64,000 bases of DNA from an uncultured Gammaproteobacteria bacterium (GTDB taxonomy: Bacteria; Pseudomonadota; Gammaproteobacteria; HyVt-429), in contig CAMYOD010000046.1 of NCBI GenBank assembly GCA_947259975.1, positions 1-64,000 on the forward strand, in the 5' to 3' direction. Under the pieces are notes generated by a model. The model was not told where the DNA came from. It saw only the letters and a list, made by a program, of their open reading frames with translations, and searched no databases. The position numbers were made by a program, and so were the translations under genes. Below, one piece after another: positions 57,870 to 64,000 of the stretch; the stretch's first letter is position 1; each line of letters opens with the position of its first letter.

Positions 57870-59648
57870 ATGGCAATGAATAATCGCACAATCCCCTGGA
57901 AGAAATTTCTCATTCTATGCGCGACGCTGCTGTTCGTTGCGCCGAGCTATGCCGCCTCCAAGGGCACGATCAGCGGCCAGGTCGTCGATACCGACGGCAT
58001 TCCCATCGCCGGGGTCAGCGTCAGTGTCGAGGGCGGGCCCAGTGGCATCACCGATCCCGGCGGGCTGTATGTCCTGACCGACGTGAAACACCAGACGCGC
58101 ATCGTCGTCACGTTCGAGAAGGACGGCTATGTTCTGACCCAAGGCGCAGCCAACCTGGGGCCGAAAAAGATTAAAAAACCCAAGAAGCCCAAGAAGCGCG
58201 ATAGCGATAGTGACAGCGATAGTGACAGCGGCGAAAAAGGGGATAGCGATAGCGACAGTGACAGTGGCGGCAAGGGTAAAGCCAAAGGCAAGAAGCGCTT
58301 CGAGGCCACGCTCAATCGCACCATGCTCGAGAACGGCGCCGTACAGATTCTCAACAGCGAAACCGGCGGCGAGATAATGGAAGGCGGCTTCAAGGTCACC
58401 TTCGATCCTGACACCCTGACCGTGACCGGCGATGTGGAGGTCGTGATCTCCCCGCTCGACGTGTCCGGCAACCAGATCGCCGCCGCGCCCGGTGACTTCA
58501 CCGCCAACACATTGAGCGGTGAGGCGGTATTGCTCGAATCATTTAGCATGGTAGACATTACGCTCATGCAGAACGGTCTGCCGGTAAACCTGGGCCCCGG
58601 TGCGACGGCGGAGATCGAACTGCTGTTACCGGAGACCACGTCGCTGGTGGTGGGTGACACCACGCCAATGTGGTTCTTCGATGTCACCACCGGGCGCTGG
58701 CAGGAAGAGGGTGTCGGCACGGTGGGAGATTCCACCGTAATCCCCGGCCGCCTCGCGATTTTCGCCACCGTGAGTCACTTCACCTGGTGGAACAGCGATC
58801 AGAGAATCAACACGACGACCGTGACGGGCACCGTGATCGACGGCAACGGCAACCCCGTCGCCGGCGCCAGTGTCGCGGGCACAGGCGTCGACTACGCCGG
58901 GCGCAGTTATGCGGTGCCGACGGATGTGAACGGCAACTACTGCCTCAATGTGCGCAGCAGTTCGACGACCGAGTTGATCGCAAGCATTACCGCAGGGGGC
59001 CTTTCCTTCACCTCGGTGCCCTTGCTGGTCGCGTCCGGCCCGACCCAGGCGAACTGTGCGGATGATGGTGGCGTCCAGACCGTGCCGGACATCGTATTGA
59101 TCAACACGCTGTCTTGCGTCGAAGGTGATGTGCTCGATGAGAGCGACCAGCCGGTCGTCGGCGCTACGGTGTTTTCAACTGTCGGCAGCTATACCGCCAC
59201 GGACGCGAACGGTATGTTTTCGCTGCTGGCGCCGGAAAACACGTCGGTCACTGTACTCACCACCGGGTTCCCGGCGGTCACAGTCACCACGCCGGCAAGC
59301 GACAGTGGCTGCGCGAGCGCACCCATTCGACCGGGCACCTCAGGTGGTGGCCTCGCTTGTATCACAGGCCTGGTGTTCCAATGCGGTGTTAATAATCCTT
59401 ACCCCGGCATCACGGTTGAGGCGTTCGGCGCACCGGACACGCCGCCGCTGGGTGTCTCAAACACGACCGGCGCCGACGGTGTGTATTGCATCGACGGCCT
59501 GCCCGAAAACACGGCCGTGCAACTCATACCAATTCCGGAGAACTCGCAGTCTTTCGGTGACATCATTGGCAGTACGGGACCGGGCGGCGGCACCTGCGCC
59601 ACCAACACCTGTAACCCCGGTCCGGGGGTGGATGTGTATTGTTTCTAG
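57870..59648 (+). CDS. Secreted multi-domain protein with carboxypeptidase regulatory-like repeats
   Basis: The 592-residue protein has a signal peptide ending PSYA (28). Beta-sandwich units of the CarboxypepD-regulatory type (TISGQVVDTDGIPIAGVSV; TVTGTVIDGNGNPVAGASV; VEGDVLDESDQPVVGATVF; a fourth near ACITGLVFQCG) flank a Lys-Pro and Ser-Asp repeat linker (about 96-143) and a central beta-rich part. The SD repeats give strong negative charge and may bind calcium. Eight or more Cys lie in the C-terminal third. It is probably extracellular; binding target unknown. Confidence 0.8.
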   Translation: MAMNNRTIPWKKFLILCATLLFVAPSYAASKGTISGQVVDTDGIPIAGVSVSVEGGPSGITDPGGLYVLTDVKHQTRIVVTFEKDGYVLTQGAANLGPKKIKKPKKPKKRDSDSDSDSDSGEKGDSDSDSDSGGKGKAKGKKRFEATLNRTMLENGAVQILNSETGGEIMEGGFKVTFDPDTLTVTGDVEVVISPLDVSGNQIAAAPGDFTANTLSGEAVLLESFSMVDITLMQNGLPVNLGPGATAEIELLLPETTSLVVGDTTPMWFFDVTTGRWQEEGVGTVGDSTVIPGRLAIFATVSHFTWWNSDQRINTTTVTGTVIDGNGNPVAGASVAGTGVDYAGRSYAVPTDVNGNYCLNVRSSSTTELIASITAGGLSFTSVPLLVASGPTQANCADDGGVQTVPDIVLINTLSCVEGDVLDESDQPVVGATVFSTVGSYTATDANGMFSLLAPENTSVTVLTTGFPAVTVTTPASDSGCASAPIRPGTSGGGLACITGLVFQCGVNNPYPGITVEAFGAPDTPPLGVSNTTGADGVYCIDGLPENTAVQLIPIPENSQSFGDIIGSTGPGGGTCATNTCNPGPGVDVYCF

Positions 59649-59686
59649 CTGATGGACTAGCTTCGTAGCGATATCGGCTACAATTG

Positions 59687-59716
59687 AAAACGGGCACATG
59701 ATGTGCCCGTTTTCTT
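59687..59716 (+). terminator. Intrinsic terminator
   Basis: A perfect 12-bp stem (AAAACGGGCACA with its complement) with a 3-base loop ends in TTTTC. It serves the secreted protein gene and perhaps the converging gene at 59735. Confidence 0.85.
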
Positions 59717-59734
59717 TGCGCCCCTTGTTCCTGT

Positions 59735-60313
59735 CTACTCGGCGATCAAGGTACAGCAATTGCCCAGCGGGCTCGTGTTAGGCGCCACAATCGCGAAGTT
59801 TCTGCCGCGTCTCAGGTCATGCAGGTTGGCCTGGAAGCGGTAACCGATAAAGGCGTTCGGATCGACCTTGATCTTGTAGGTATTGCCGGTGACATTGTCG
59901 CGCGCAGTCACCTGCTTCTTGCCGCCGTGCGTGGACGCAATGGTGTAGCGACCGCCGCCCGCTTGTGCGCCGGCGTTCTTCCAGCCACCTTTCGGCGGCT
60001 TGCCGCCGCCCTGCTGCAGCGTCGCGTTGGCCATGCGGGCGTTTCTCGCACCGGTCGCGGAGAACTTCTGGCCGTGTTTCAACTGACCGATGTCGCCGGC
60101 ATCGAACTGTAGGCCGTTAAAGGCACTGATCGGCAGTTTGAACTTGACCTGTTGGCCGCTGGCCATTTCCTTGGCGGTGACCATCCAGCTGTTGGGATTA
60201 ACGGCCACCACCTGGTAATCCAGCACCTGATGTGGGGCTTGCGCAAAGGCGCTGCCGGCACAAAGGAGCAGGCCGGGCAGCAGCGCAAATACGTTGTGTA
60301 CTAAGCGTGTCAT
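59735..60313 (-). CDS. Exported hypothetical protein
   Basis: ATG 60313 with an AGGAGG site gives 192 residues; the longer frame to 60580 has no ribosome-binding site. The signal peptide ends AFA (about 24). The mature part has short beta-rich stretches (QVLDYQVVAVNPNSWMVTAKEM, TYKIKVDPNAFIGYRF), a Gly/Lys linker and a CC pair near the C terminus. Two similar halves (VTAKEMASGQQVKFKLP and VTARDNVTGNTYKIKV) suggest an internal duplication. No family is recognised. Confidence 0.7.
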   Translation of the reverse strand: MTRLVHNVFALLPGLLLCAGSAFAQAPHQVLDYQVVAVNPNSWMVTAKEMASGQQVKFKLPISAFNGLQFDAGDIGQLKHGQKFSATGARNARMANATLQQGGGKPPKGGWKNAGAQAGGGRYTIASTHGGKKQVTARDNVTGNTYKIKVDPNAFIGYRFQANLHDLRRGRNFAIVAPNTSPLGNCCTLIAE

Positions 60314-60626
60314 GATTGCCTCCTGCGACGATCCCCTGCGGATCAACGCGGCGCCAGCGTGTGTACAGACGAAAGGCTGACGCCTATATTTGCCATATAT
60401 GCACCGTAACACATCGCATTTACCGGTTCCTTGATCTTGATGGTTGACCAACGCCGCGGCATAGGCGTGCTTTATCCCTGCGTACCAGGGTACCGCAGCG
60501 AACCTGCCCGCTGGAATGCGAATGAGAATCACGAACAAGTCGGCTCGCGCCCCTGCCTGTAACAGGACGCGGGGCGACATGCGCAGGGAGGGAGTGACTG
60601 GTTCTTATTCTGGCGATCGTGTTGCG
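60314..60626. other. Gene-free interval
   Basis: This gap of about 313 bp lies between the exported protein gene and the PEP-utilising enzyme gene, both on the minus strand. No convincing gene or repeat is seen; it must hold the promoter of the exported protein, but hexamers are not clear. Confidence 0.5.
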
Positions 60627-61904
60627 TCAGCACGCGGCGCTGCTTTCCTGCTGATAGATCGATTCGCGCACGTCTGCCGAACTGCGGCGGGCGGCGCAGA
60701 CCTTGGCTGCCAGGGAACGTGCCGTATCCATCGACGTGGCGGCGATGGTTCGGCGCATGTGGTCGAGGGACGCCGCCTCCACGGAAAATGCCCGGTAGCC
60801 CAGGCCCAGCAGCAGCGGCAGGATGCCCGGCAGTTGCGGCAACACGCCGCACAGTTGCACACGGTGCAAATTGTCGCTTGCCGAGTCCGCCGCCTGTCTA
60901 AGGAAGCGGTACAAGGACGGCGCATAAGGATCGAGATAACCCCGCAGTTCCGGCCGGTCGCGGTCGGCGCCGAACAGGCATTGCATCAGGTCGTTACAGC
61001 CCACGGCGACGAAGTCCACGGTCGCAAGCCAGTCGGCGATCTGCAGGGCCGCCGCCGGCGTCTCCGCCATGGCGCCGAGAGGGATCGACGCGGCCAGCTC
61101 CCCGTGTATGCGTTCCGCCCACACGCGCAGCTCGTCCTCGTTGGAAACATAGGGCAACAACACGCGCAAATCGAACTCGCCGGCGAGATTGTCGATGGCG
61201 GTGAGCTGGGCGCGGTACACGCCGCGCACCGGTTCCTGGTCGAATAGACGCACCCCCTGCAGACCGAGGGTGCCGGTCTGGTCCGCGGGCAACGGCAGCC
61301 AGGCCGGGTGTTTGTCGCTGGCGATATCGATGAGCCGGAAGGTCACCGGCAAAGGCGCGGCGGCCTCGCACAGCGCGCGAAACTCGCGGCGGTAAAAATC
61401 GGTGTCGGGAATGCCGCCGTCCGCGGGCAGCAGAAATTCCGTGCGCACCAGCCCGATGGCCTGCGCCTCAGCTGCAGCCGCCCGCCGTGCCGCGGCGGCA
61501 TCCCGCACGCTGACCCGGAGTTGCACCTCGGTAGCGTCCACTGTGATGTTCGTGGTGCCGCGCGCCGGCGGTGCACGCAATTCGAGGCCGGTCGTGTCCG
61601 CGGTTATGAGGCCGCGACTGCCGTCGAGCGCGACTTCCAAGCCGTCATGCAGCGCCACCGCCTGTGCCGCGTCCACGATGACCGTGGGCACGCCGCTGGC
61701 GAGCAGGGGAATCAAGGCGTGGGAGAACGGCGCCACATCAATCAGTATGAACCCGGCGGGCAGTGATGTCAGTGGACCCAGTTCCGCCTGCTTTAATATG
61801 ACAATACGATCCGCGACGTCCGTGTCCCAGCCACGACACAACACCCCGCGGGCCTGCCCGGGGACATAGGGCAACCCTGTCAGTTGTACGCCCCCCGCTG
61901 CCAT
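60627..61904 (-). CDS. PEP-utilising enzyme, EI-like without the HPr-binding domain
   Basis: The 425-residue protein has a phosphohistidine swivel domain (FILIDVAPFSHALIPLLASG, with the active-type His) and a PEP-binding TIM barrel with enzyme I landmarks: LVRTEFLL, FRLIDIASDKHP, RGVYRAQLTAI, LGAMAETPAAALQIADWL, VGCNDLMQCLFGADRD and LCGVLP. Arg, Glu, Asp and Cys equivalents are present, so PEP chemistry is plausible. The enzyme I HPr-binding domain is absent, so the acceptor must differ. It ends the two-gene unit with the DUF502 gene, 6 bp downstream of it. Confidence 0.83.
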   Translation of the reverse strand: MAAGGVQLTGLPYVPGQARGVLCRGWDTDVADRIVILKQAELGPLTSLPAGFILIDVAPFSHALIPLLASGVPTVIVDAAQAVALHDGLEVALDGSRGLITADTTGLELRAPPARGTTNITVDATEVQLRVSVRDAAAARRAAAAEAQAIGLVRTEFLLPADGGIPDTDFYRREFRALCEAAAPLPVTFRLIDIASDKHPAWLPLPADQTGTLGLQGVRLFDQEPVRGVYRAQLTAIDNLAGEFDLRVLLPYVSNEDELRVWAERIHGELAASIPLGAMAETPAAALQIADWLATVDFVAVGCNDLMQCLFGADRDRPELRGYLDPYAPSLYRFLRQAADSASDNLHRVQLCGVLPQLPGILPLLLGLGYRAFSVEAASLDHMRRTIAATSMDTARSLAAKVCAARRSSADVRESIYQQESSAAC

Positions 61905-61910
61905 ACCCTG

Positions 61911-62510
61911 CTACAGGTTCGCCGTATTCGTACCGGTGACCCCGGCGGTGAGGGTGAAGCGCATCGCTTCCTCCATGCTCATGTCGAGGGGCCGCACCGC
62001 ACTGCGTGGCAGCAGAATCGTGTAGCCGCCGATCATGTAACTGAGCGGCAGGTAGACCAGGACGCGGTCGTCGGCGCGCAAACCTTCCGGCAGCCGCTGC
62101 CCGGTCGCCTGGGTGACGAAACCGACCAGTTCCACGGGCGGGTCGCCGAGGGTGACCGCCACCACCTGCTCGAATTCCTTTTTCGTGGTCGGGACGATGA
62201 AATCGAAGAAGTCGCGCATTGCCCGGTACACGGAGTTGATCAGGGGCATGTGGTAGAACACCGCCTCGCCCTTGGCGAACAACCAGCGCACCACGTAGGC
62301 ATGCATGAGCAGGCCGATGATAAACACGACGATGAGACCGGCGATCACCCCCATGCCGGGCCAGTAGCTGCTCGCCGGCAACACCTGGCGAATCATGCCG
62401 CCCAACACCGCCTCCATGGAGATCACCAACCAGTACAGCAGGTAGATTGTGAGTATGACCGGCAGGATGGTGACCAACCCGGTGAGAAAGGTTCTGCTGA
62501 TGGATTTCAC
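61911..62510 (-). CDS. DUF502 family membrane protein
   Basis: The 199-residue protein has two membrane helices (about 8-32, 52-75) with FLTGLVTILPVILTIYLLYW at the N terminus. The family block MPLINSVYRAMRDFFDFI is followed by a soluble beta-rich region with LVGFVTQATGQ and PLSYMIGGYTILLPRSAVRPL. DUF502 proteins are widespread inner-membrane proteins of unknown role. It lies 6 bp upstream of the PEP-utilising enzyme gene in the same direction. Confidence 0.92.
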   Translation of the reverse strand: MKSISRTFLTGLVTILPVILTIYLLYWLVISMEAVLGGMIRQVLPASSYWPGMGVIAGLIVVFIIGLLMHAYVVRWLFAKGEAVFYHMPLINSVYRAMRDFFDFIVPTTKKEFEQVVAVTLGDPPVELVGFVTQATGQRLPEGLRADDRVLVYLPLSYMIGGYTILLPRSAVRPLDMSMEEAMRFTLTAGVTGTNTANL

Positions 62511-62645
62511 TGTGTAGACTCCCGTGGCAAGGGTTAGCGGTGTCAGAGTAAATGGCCGGGTGGGGTCAAGTCTACGCCTTGCGCGCTATTGTTTCTTAAC
62601 CGGCGCCGTGACCGCTGTCGTCGATAGCAATGGGTTCGATTCGTT

Positions 62646-63251
62646 ATGCGCAACTATCTCCTACCCGTGATTGGCTTGTGGACCGTCTGCCAGAGCAGTG
62701 TTGCGGTGGAACGACAGACCGGGGTCGACGAGCAGTCACAGTTGCCATACTGGCAGATCAGCGACCAAGGCATGTCGTTGCGGTTGGTGCAGCGTCTGCC
62801 CGCGCAGACCCGGGGTTTCTTTCTCGCCCGCGGCTTCACTGCGGAGCAGGCGGAGCGTATCGCCCAGAGCTGTGTCTTTCAGACCGTGTTCAAGAATGTT
62901 TCCCACGACACAGCAAGCCCGAGCCCGCTGAGCTACGACCTGCGTGATTGGGTCGTCACGTACGCGGGTCAGCCGCAGGGCATGAAAGTACGTGAAGACT
63001 GGGCCAAAGAGTGGCAGGCGGAAAAGGTAAGCAAGCCGGTCCAACTCGCCTTCGAGTGGAGCCTGTACCCTACGCAACAGGAGTACAAACCCGGCGATTA
63101 CAACTGGGGCATGTCCATCTTCAATCTCATGCCCGACGCCGAGTTCGATCTGAAAATCGTATGGCGGCAGTTCGGGGAGACACGGCACGAAACGATCGAG
63201 AAAATGAAATGCGCCGCCGACATCGAACTGCCACCTGCGGAGCCTTTTTAG
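62646..63251 (+). CDS. Exported hypothetical protein upstream of a TlpA-like gene
   Basis: The 201-residue product has a short signal peptide (MRNYLLPVIGLWTVCQSSVA). The mature part includes MSLRLVQRLPAQTRGFFLARGF, a single Cys in AQSCVFQTVF and a beta-rich C-terminal half (QLAFEWSLYPTQQEY, DYNWGMSIFNLMP). No family is recognised. It lies one base before the TlpA-like gene and likely shares its transcript; a periplasmic partner in redox or cofactor handling is possible. Confidence 0.75.
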   Translation: MRNYLLPVIGLWTVCQSSVAVERQTGVDEQSQLPYWQISDQGMSLRLVQRLPAQTRGFFLARGFTAEQAERIAQSCVFQTVFKNVSHDTASPSPLSYDLRDWVVTYAGQPQGMKVREDWAKEWQAEKVSKPVQLAFEWSLYPTQQEYKPGDYNWGMSIFNLMPDAEFDLKIVWRQFGETRHETIEKMKCAADIELPPAEPF

Positions 63252-63252
63252 T

Positions 63253-63801
63253 ATGAAACGCATCCTTCTTTTGTCGTTGTTCGTGCTAACAGTTGCGGGC
63301 GGCACCCAGGCCTCTGCGGCGGACAAACAGACCTTGCCTGTTTTGGCGAACCCGTTTCCCGCGCCGGACTTTGAGCTGAAGGGGGAGGACGGCGACACCT
63401 ATCGTTTGTCCGACTACCGCGGCCAGGTGGTGGTGATGAACTTCTGGGCCACCTGGTGCCCGCCCTGCCGCGAGGAGATGCCGGCCATGGAGCGCCTGTG
63501 GGGCAAGGTCAAGGACAAGGGGATTGTGATATTGGCGGTGAACGTCGGCGAAGACGCCGATACCATCTTCGAATTCACCGGCCATTACCCGGTGAGTTTT
63601 CCCTTGCCCATGGACCAGGACGGTAAAGTGATTGCCGACTATCCGGTCAAGGGTCTGCCGACGACCTATATTGTCGATCCAGCAGGCAGGGTGACCCACC
63701 GCGCCGTGGGCAGCCGCGCGTGGGACGATCCGAAGTTAATCGCGGTGTTAATGAGAATGAGAGCGCAGGGTGCGGGCGGGCCTGTCCGCCTCGAACCTTG
63801 A
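63253..63801 (+). CDS. TlpA/ResA-like periplasmic thioredoxin
   Basis: The 182-residue protein has a signal peptide ending ASAA (about 24), then the AhpC/TSA-Redoxin-type fold with FELKGEDGDTYRLSDYRGQ and NFWATWCPPCREEMPAMERL. The CPPC pair (about 69-72) is the family redox site. The cis-Pro block GLPTTYIVDPAGRV is intact. Such proteins reduce apocytochromes or other Cys pairs, which fits a genome rich in c-type cytochromes. Confidence 0.93.
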   Translation: MKRILLLSLFVLTVAGGTQASAADKQTLPVLANPFPAPDFELKGEDGDTYRLSDYRGQVVVMNFWATWCPPCREEMPAMERLWGKVKDKGIVILAVNVGEDADTIFEFTGHYPVSFPLPMDQDGKVIADYPVKGLPTTYIVDPAGRVTHRAVGSRAWDDPKLIAVLMRMRAQGAGGPVRLEP

Positions 63802-63808
63802 AGCCCGT

Positions 63809-63994
63809 CTAGCTAAACATCCGGCGCCAGCGCTGCCGGAGGGCGGACTCGCAATCCGCCAGGCCCTTGCTGGGCGAACCGGCGTTTTCGAGTTCGATCA
63901 GGCGATCGGAATAATAGGCAACCTCGCGAACGAGTTGGTCTTTTTGGCCGCCGTCTCGGTCGGACGGTTGCGGCGATGGTTTGCGTGGGCTCAC
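63809..63994 (-). CDS. Small hypothetical protein at the window edge
   Basis: This 61-residue frame (GTG 63994) has a predicted helix VREVAYYSDRLIELEN and a basic C terminus ESALRQRWRRMFS. No family is recognised, and a start beyond the window is possible. It converges with the TlpA-like gene. Confidence 0.5.
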   Translation of the reverse strand: MSPRKPSPQPSDRDGGQKDQLVREVAYYSDRLIELENAGSPSKGLADCESALRQRWRRMFS

Positions 63995-64000
63995 TAACGC

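Overview
The window is a GC-rich stretch of a gammaproteobacterial chromosome. The evidence is a complete S10-spc-alpha ribosomal supercluster in enterobacterial-type order, a uvrA / MFS / ssb neighbourhood, an LPS core cluster, pdxH, ppnN and a TusE/DsrC-like protein. A fused SoxX-SoxA cytochrome points to an organism that oxidises thiosulfate or other reduced sulfur compounds. That lifestyle, and any closer placement (for example near the Chromatiales), is inference. No rRNA, tRNA, CRISPR array, integrase or transposase gene was seen.

Layout. (1) 1-13860: 28 translation and secretion genes, rpsJ to rplQ, including secY, rpoA and the 37-codon rpmJ, closed by a strong bidirectional terminator. 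(2) 13870-24690: LPS/surface polysaccharide region with a lipid A-type acyltransferase, a GT9 heptosyltransferase, four GT4 glycosyltransferases (three of them similar paralogues), an AsnB-type amidotransferase, a WaaL-like ligase and a sulfotransferase. (3) 24690-32130: SAM hydroxide adenosyltransferase, small membrane proteins, uvrA, a YajR-like MFS pump and ssb, interspersed with short repeats. (4) 32130-34840: an accessory island that looks like integron gene cassettes without an integrase: hicAB, an AT-rich membrane-protein gene and a methyltransferase gene, separated by two attC-like sites, followed by a PqiA-domain gene. (5) 35030-41350: a metallo-beta-lactamase-like lipoprotein, then a minus-strand operon (porin, FMN-binding protein, PepSY membrane protein, c-type cytochrome, di-heme peroxidase) whose promoter is overlapped by a strong Fur box. 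(6) 41470-54450: housekeeping and metabolic genes, including a PflX-like radical SAM protein, rtcA, hemerythrin, a glutaminase-STAS-cNMP fusion, pdxH, a TAXI-type TRAP transporter, a DsrC/TusE-like protein, a BI-1 family protein and ppnN. (7) 54600-64000: fused soxXA with a broken reading frame, a BT1-type transporter, a secreted multi-domain protein, a PEP-utilising enzyme, a DUF502 membrane protein and a TlpA-like thioredoxin.

How the genes may work together. The Fur-controlled operon reads as an iron-responsive redox module spanning the envelope: porin in the outer membrane, covalently flavinylated and heme proteins in the periplasm, and a PepSY protein in the inner membrane. It is the best candidate for an undescribed system in the window. 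The LPS cluster has the enzymes for a core glycan that may be amidated and sulfated.

Repeats. Three repeat families occupy intergenic space. Six inverted arrays of a 7-bp unit (ACAAGNN / NNCTTGT) include one inside the spc operon and one with 14 perfect tandem units. Three 35-bp hairpins form the second family. The third is a 34-bp perfect palindrome that supplies the stop codon of a small gene.
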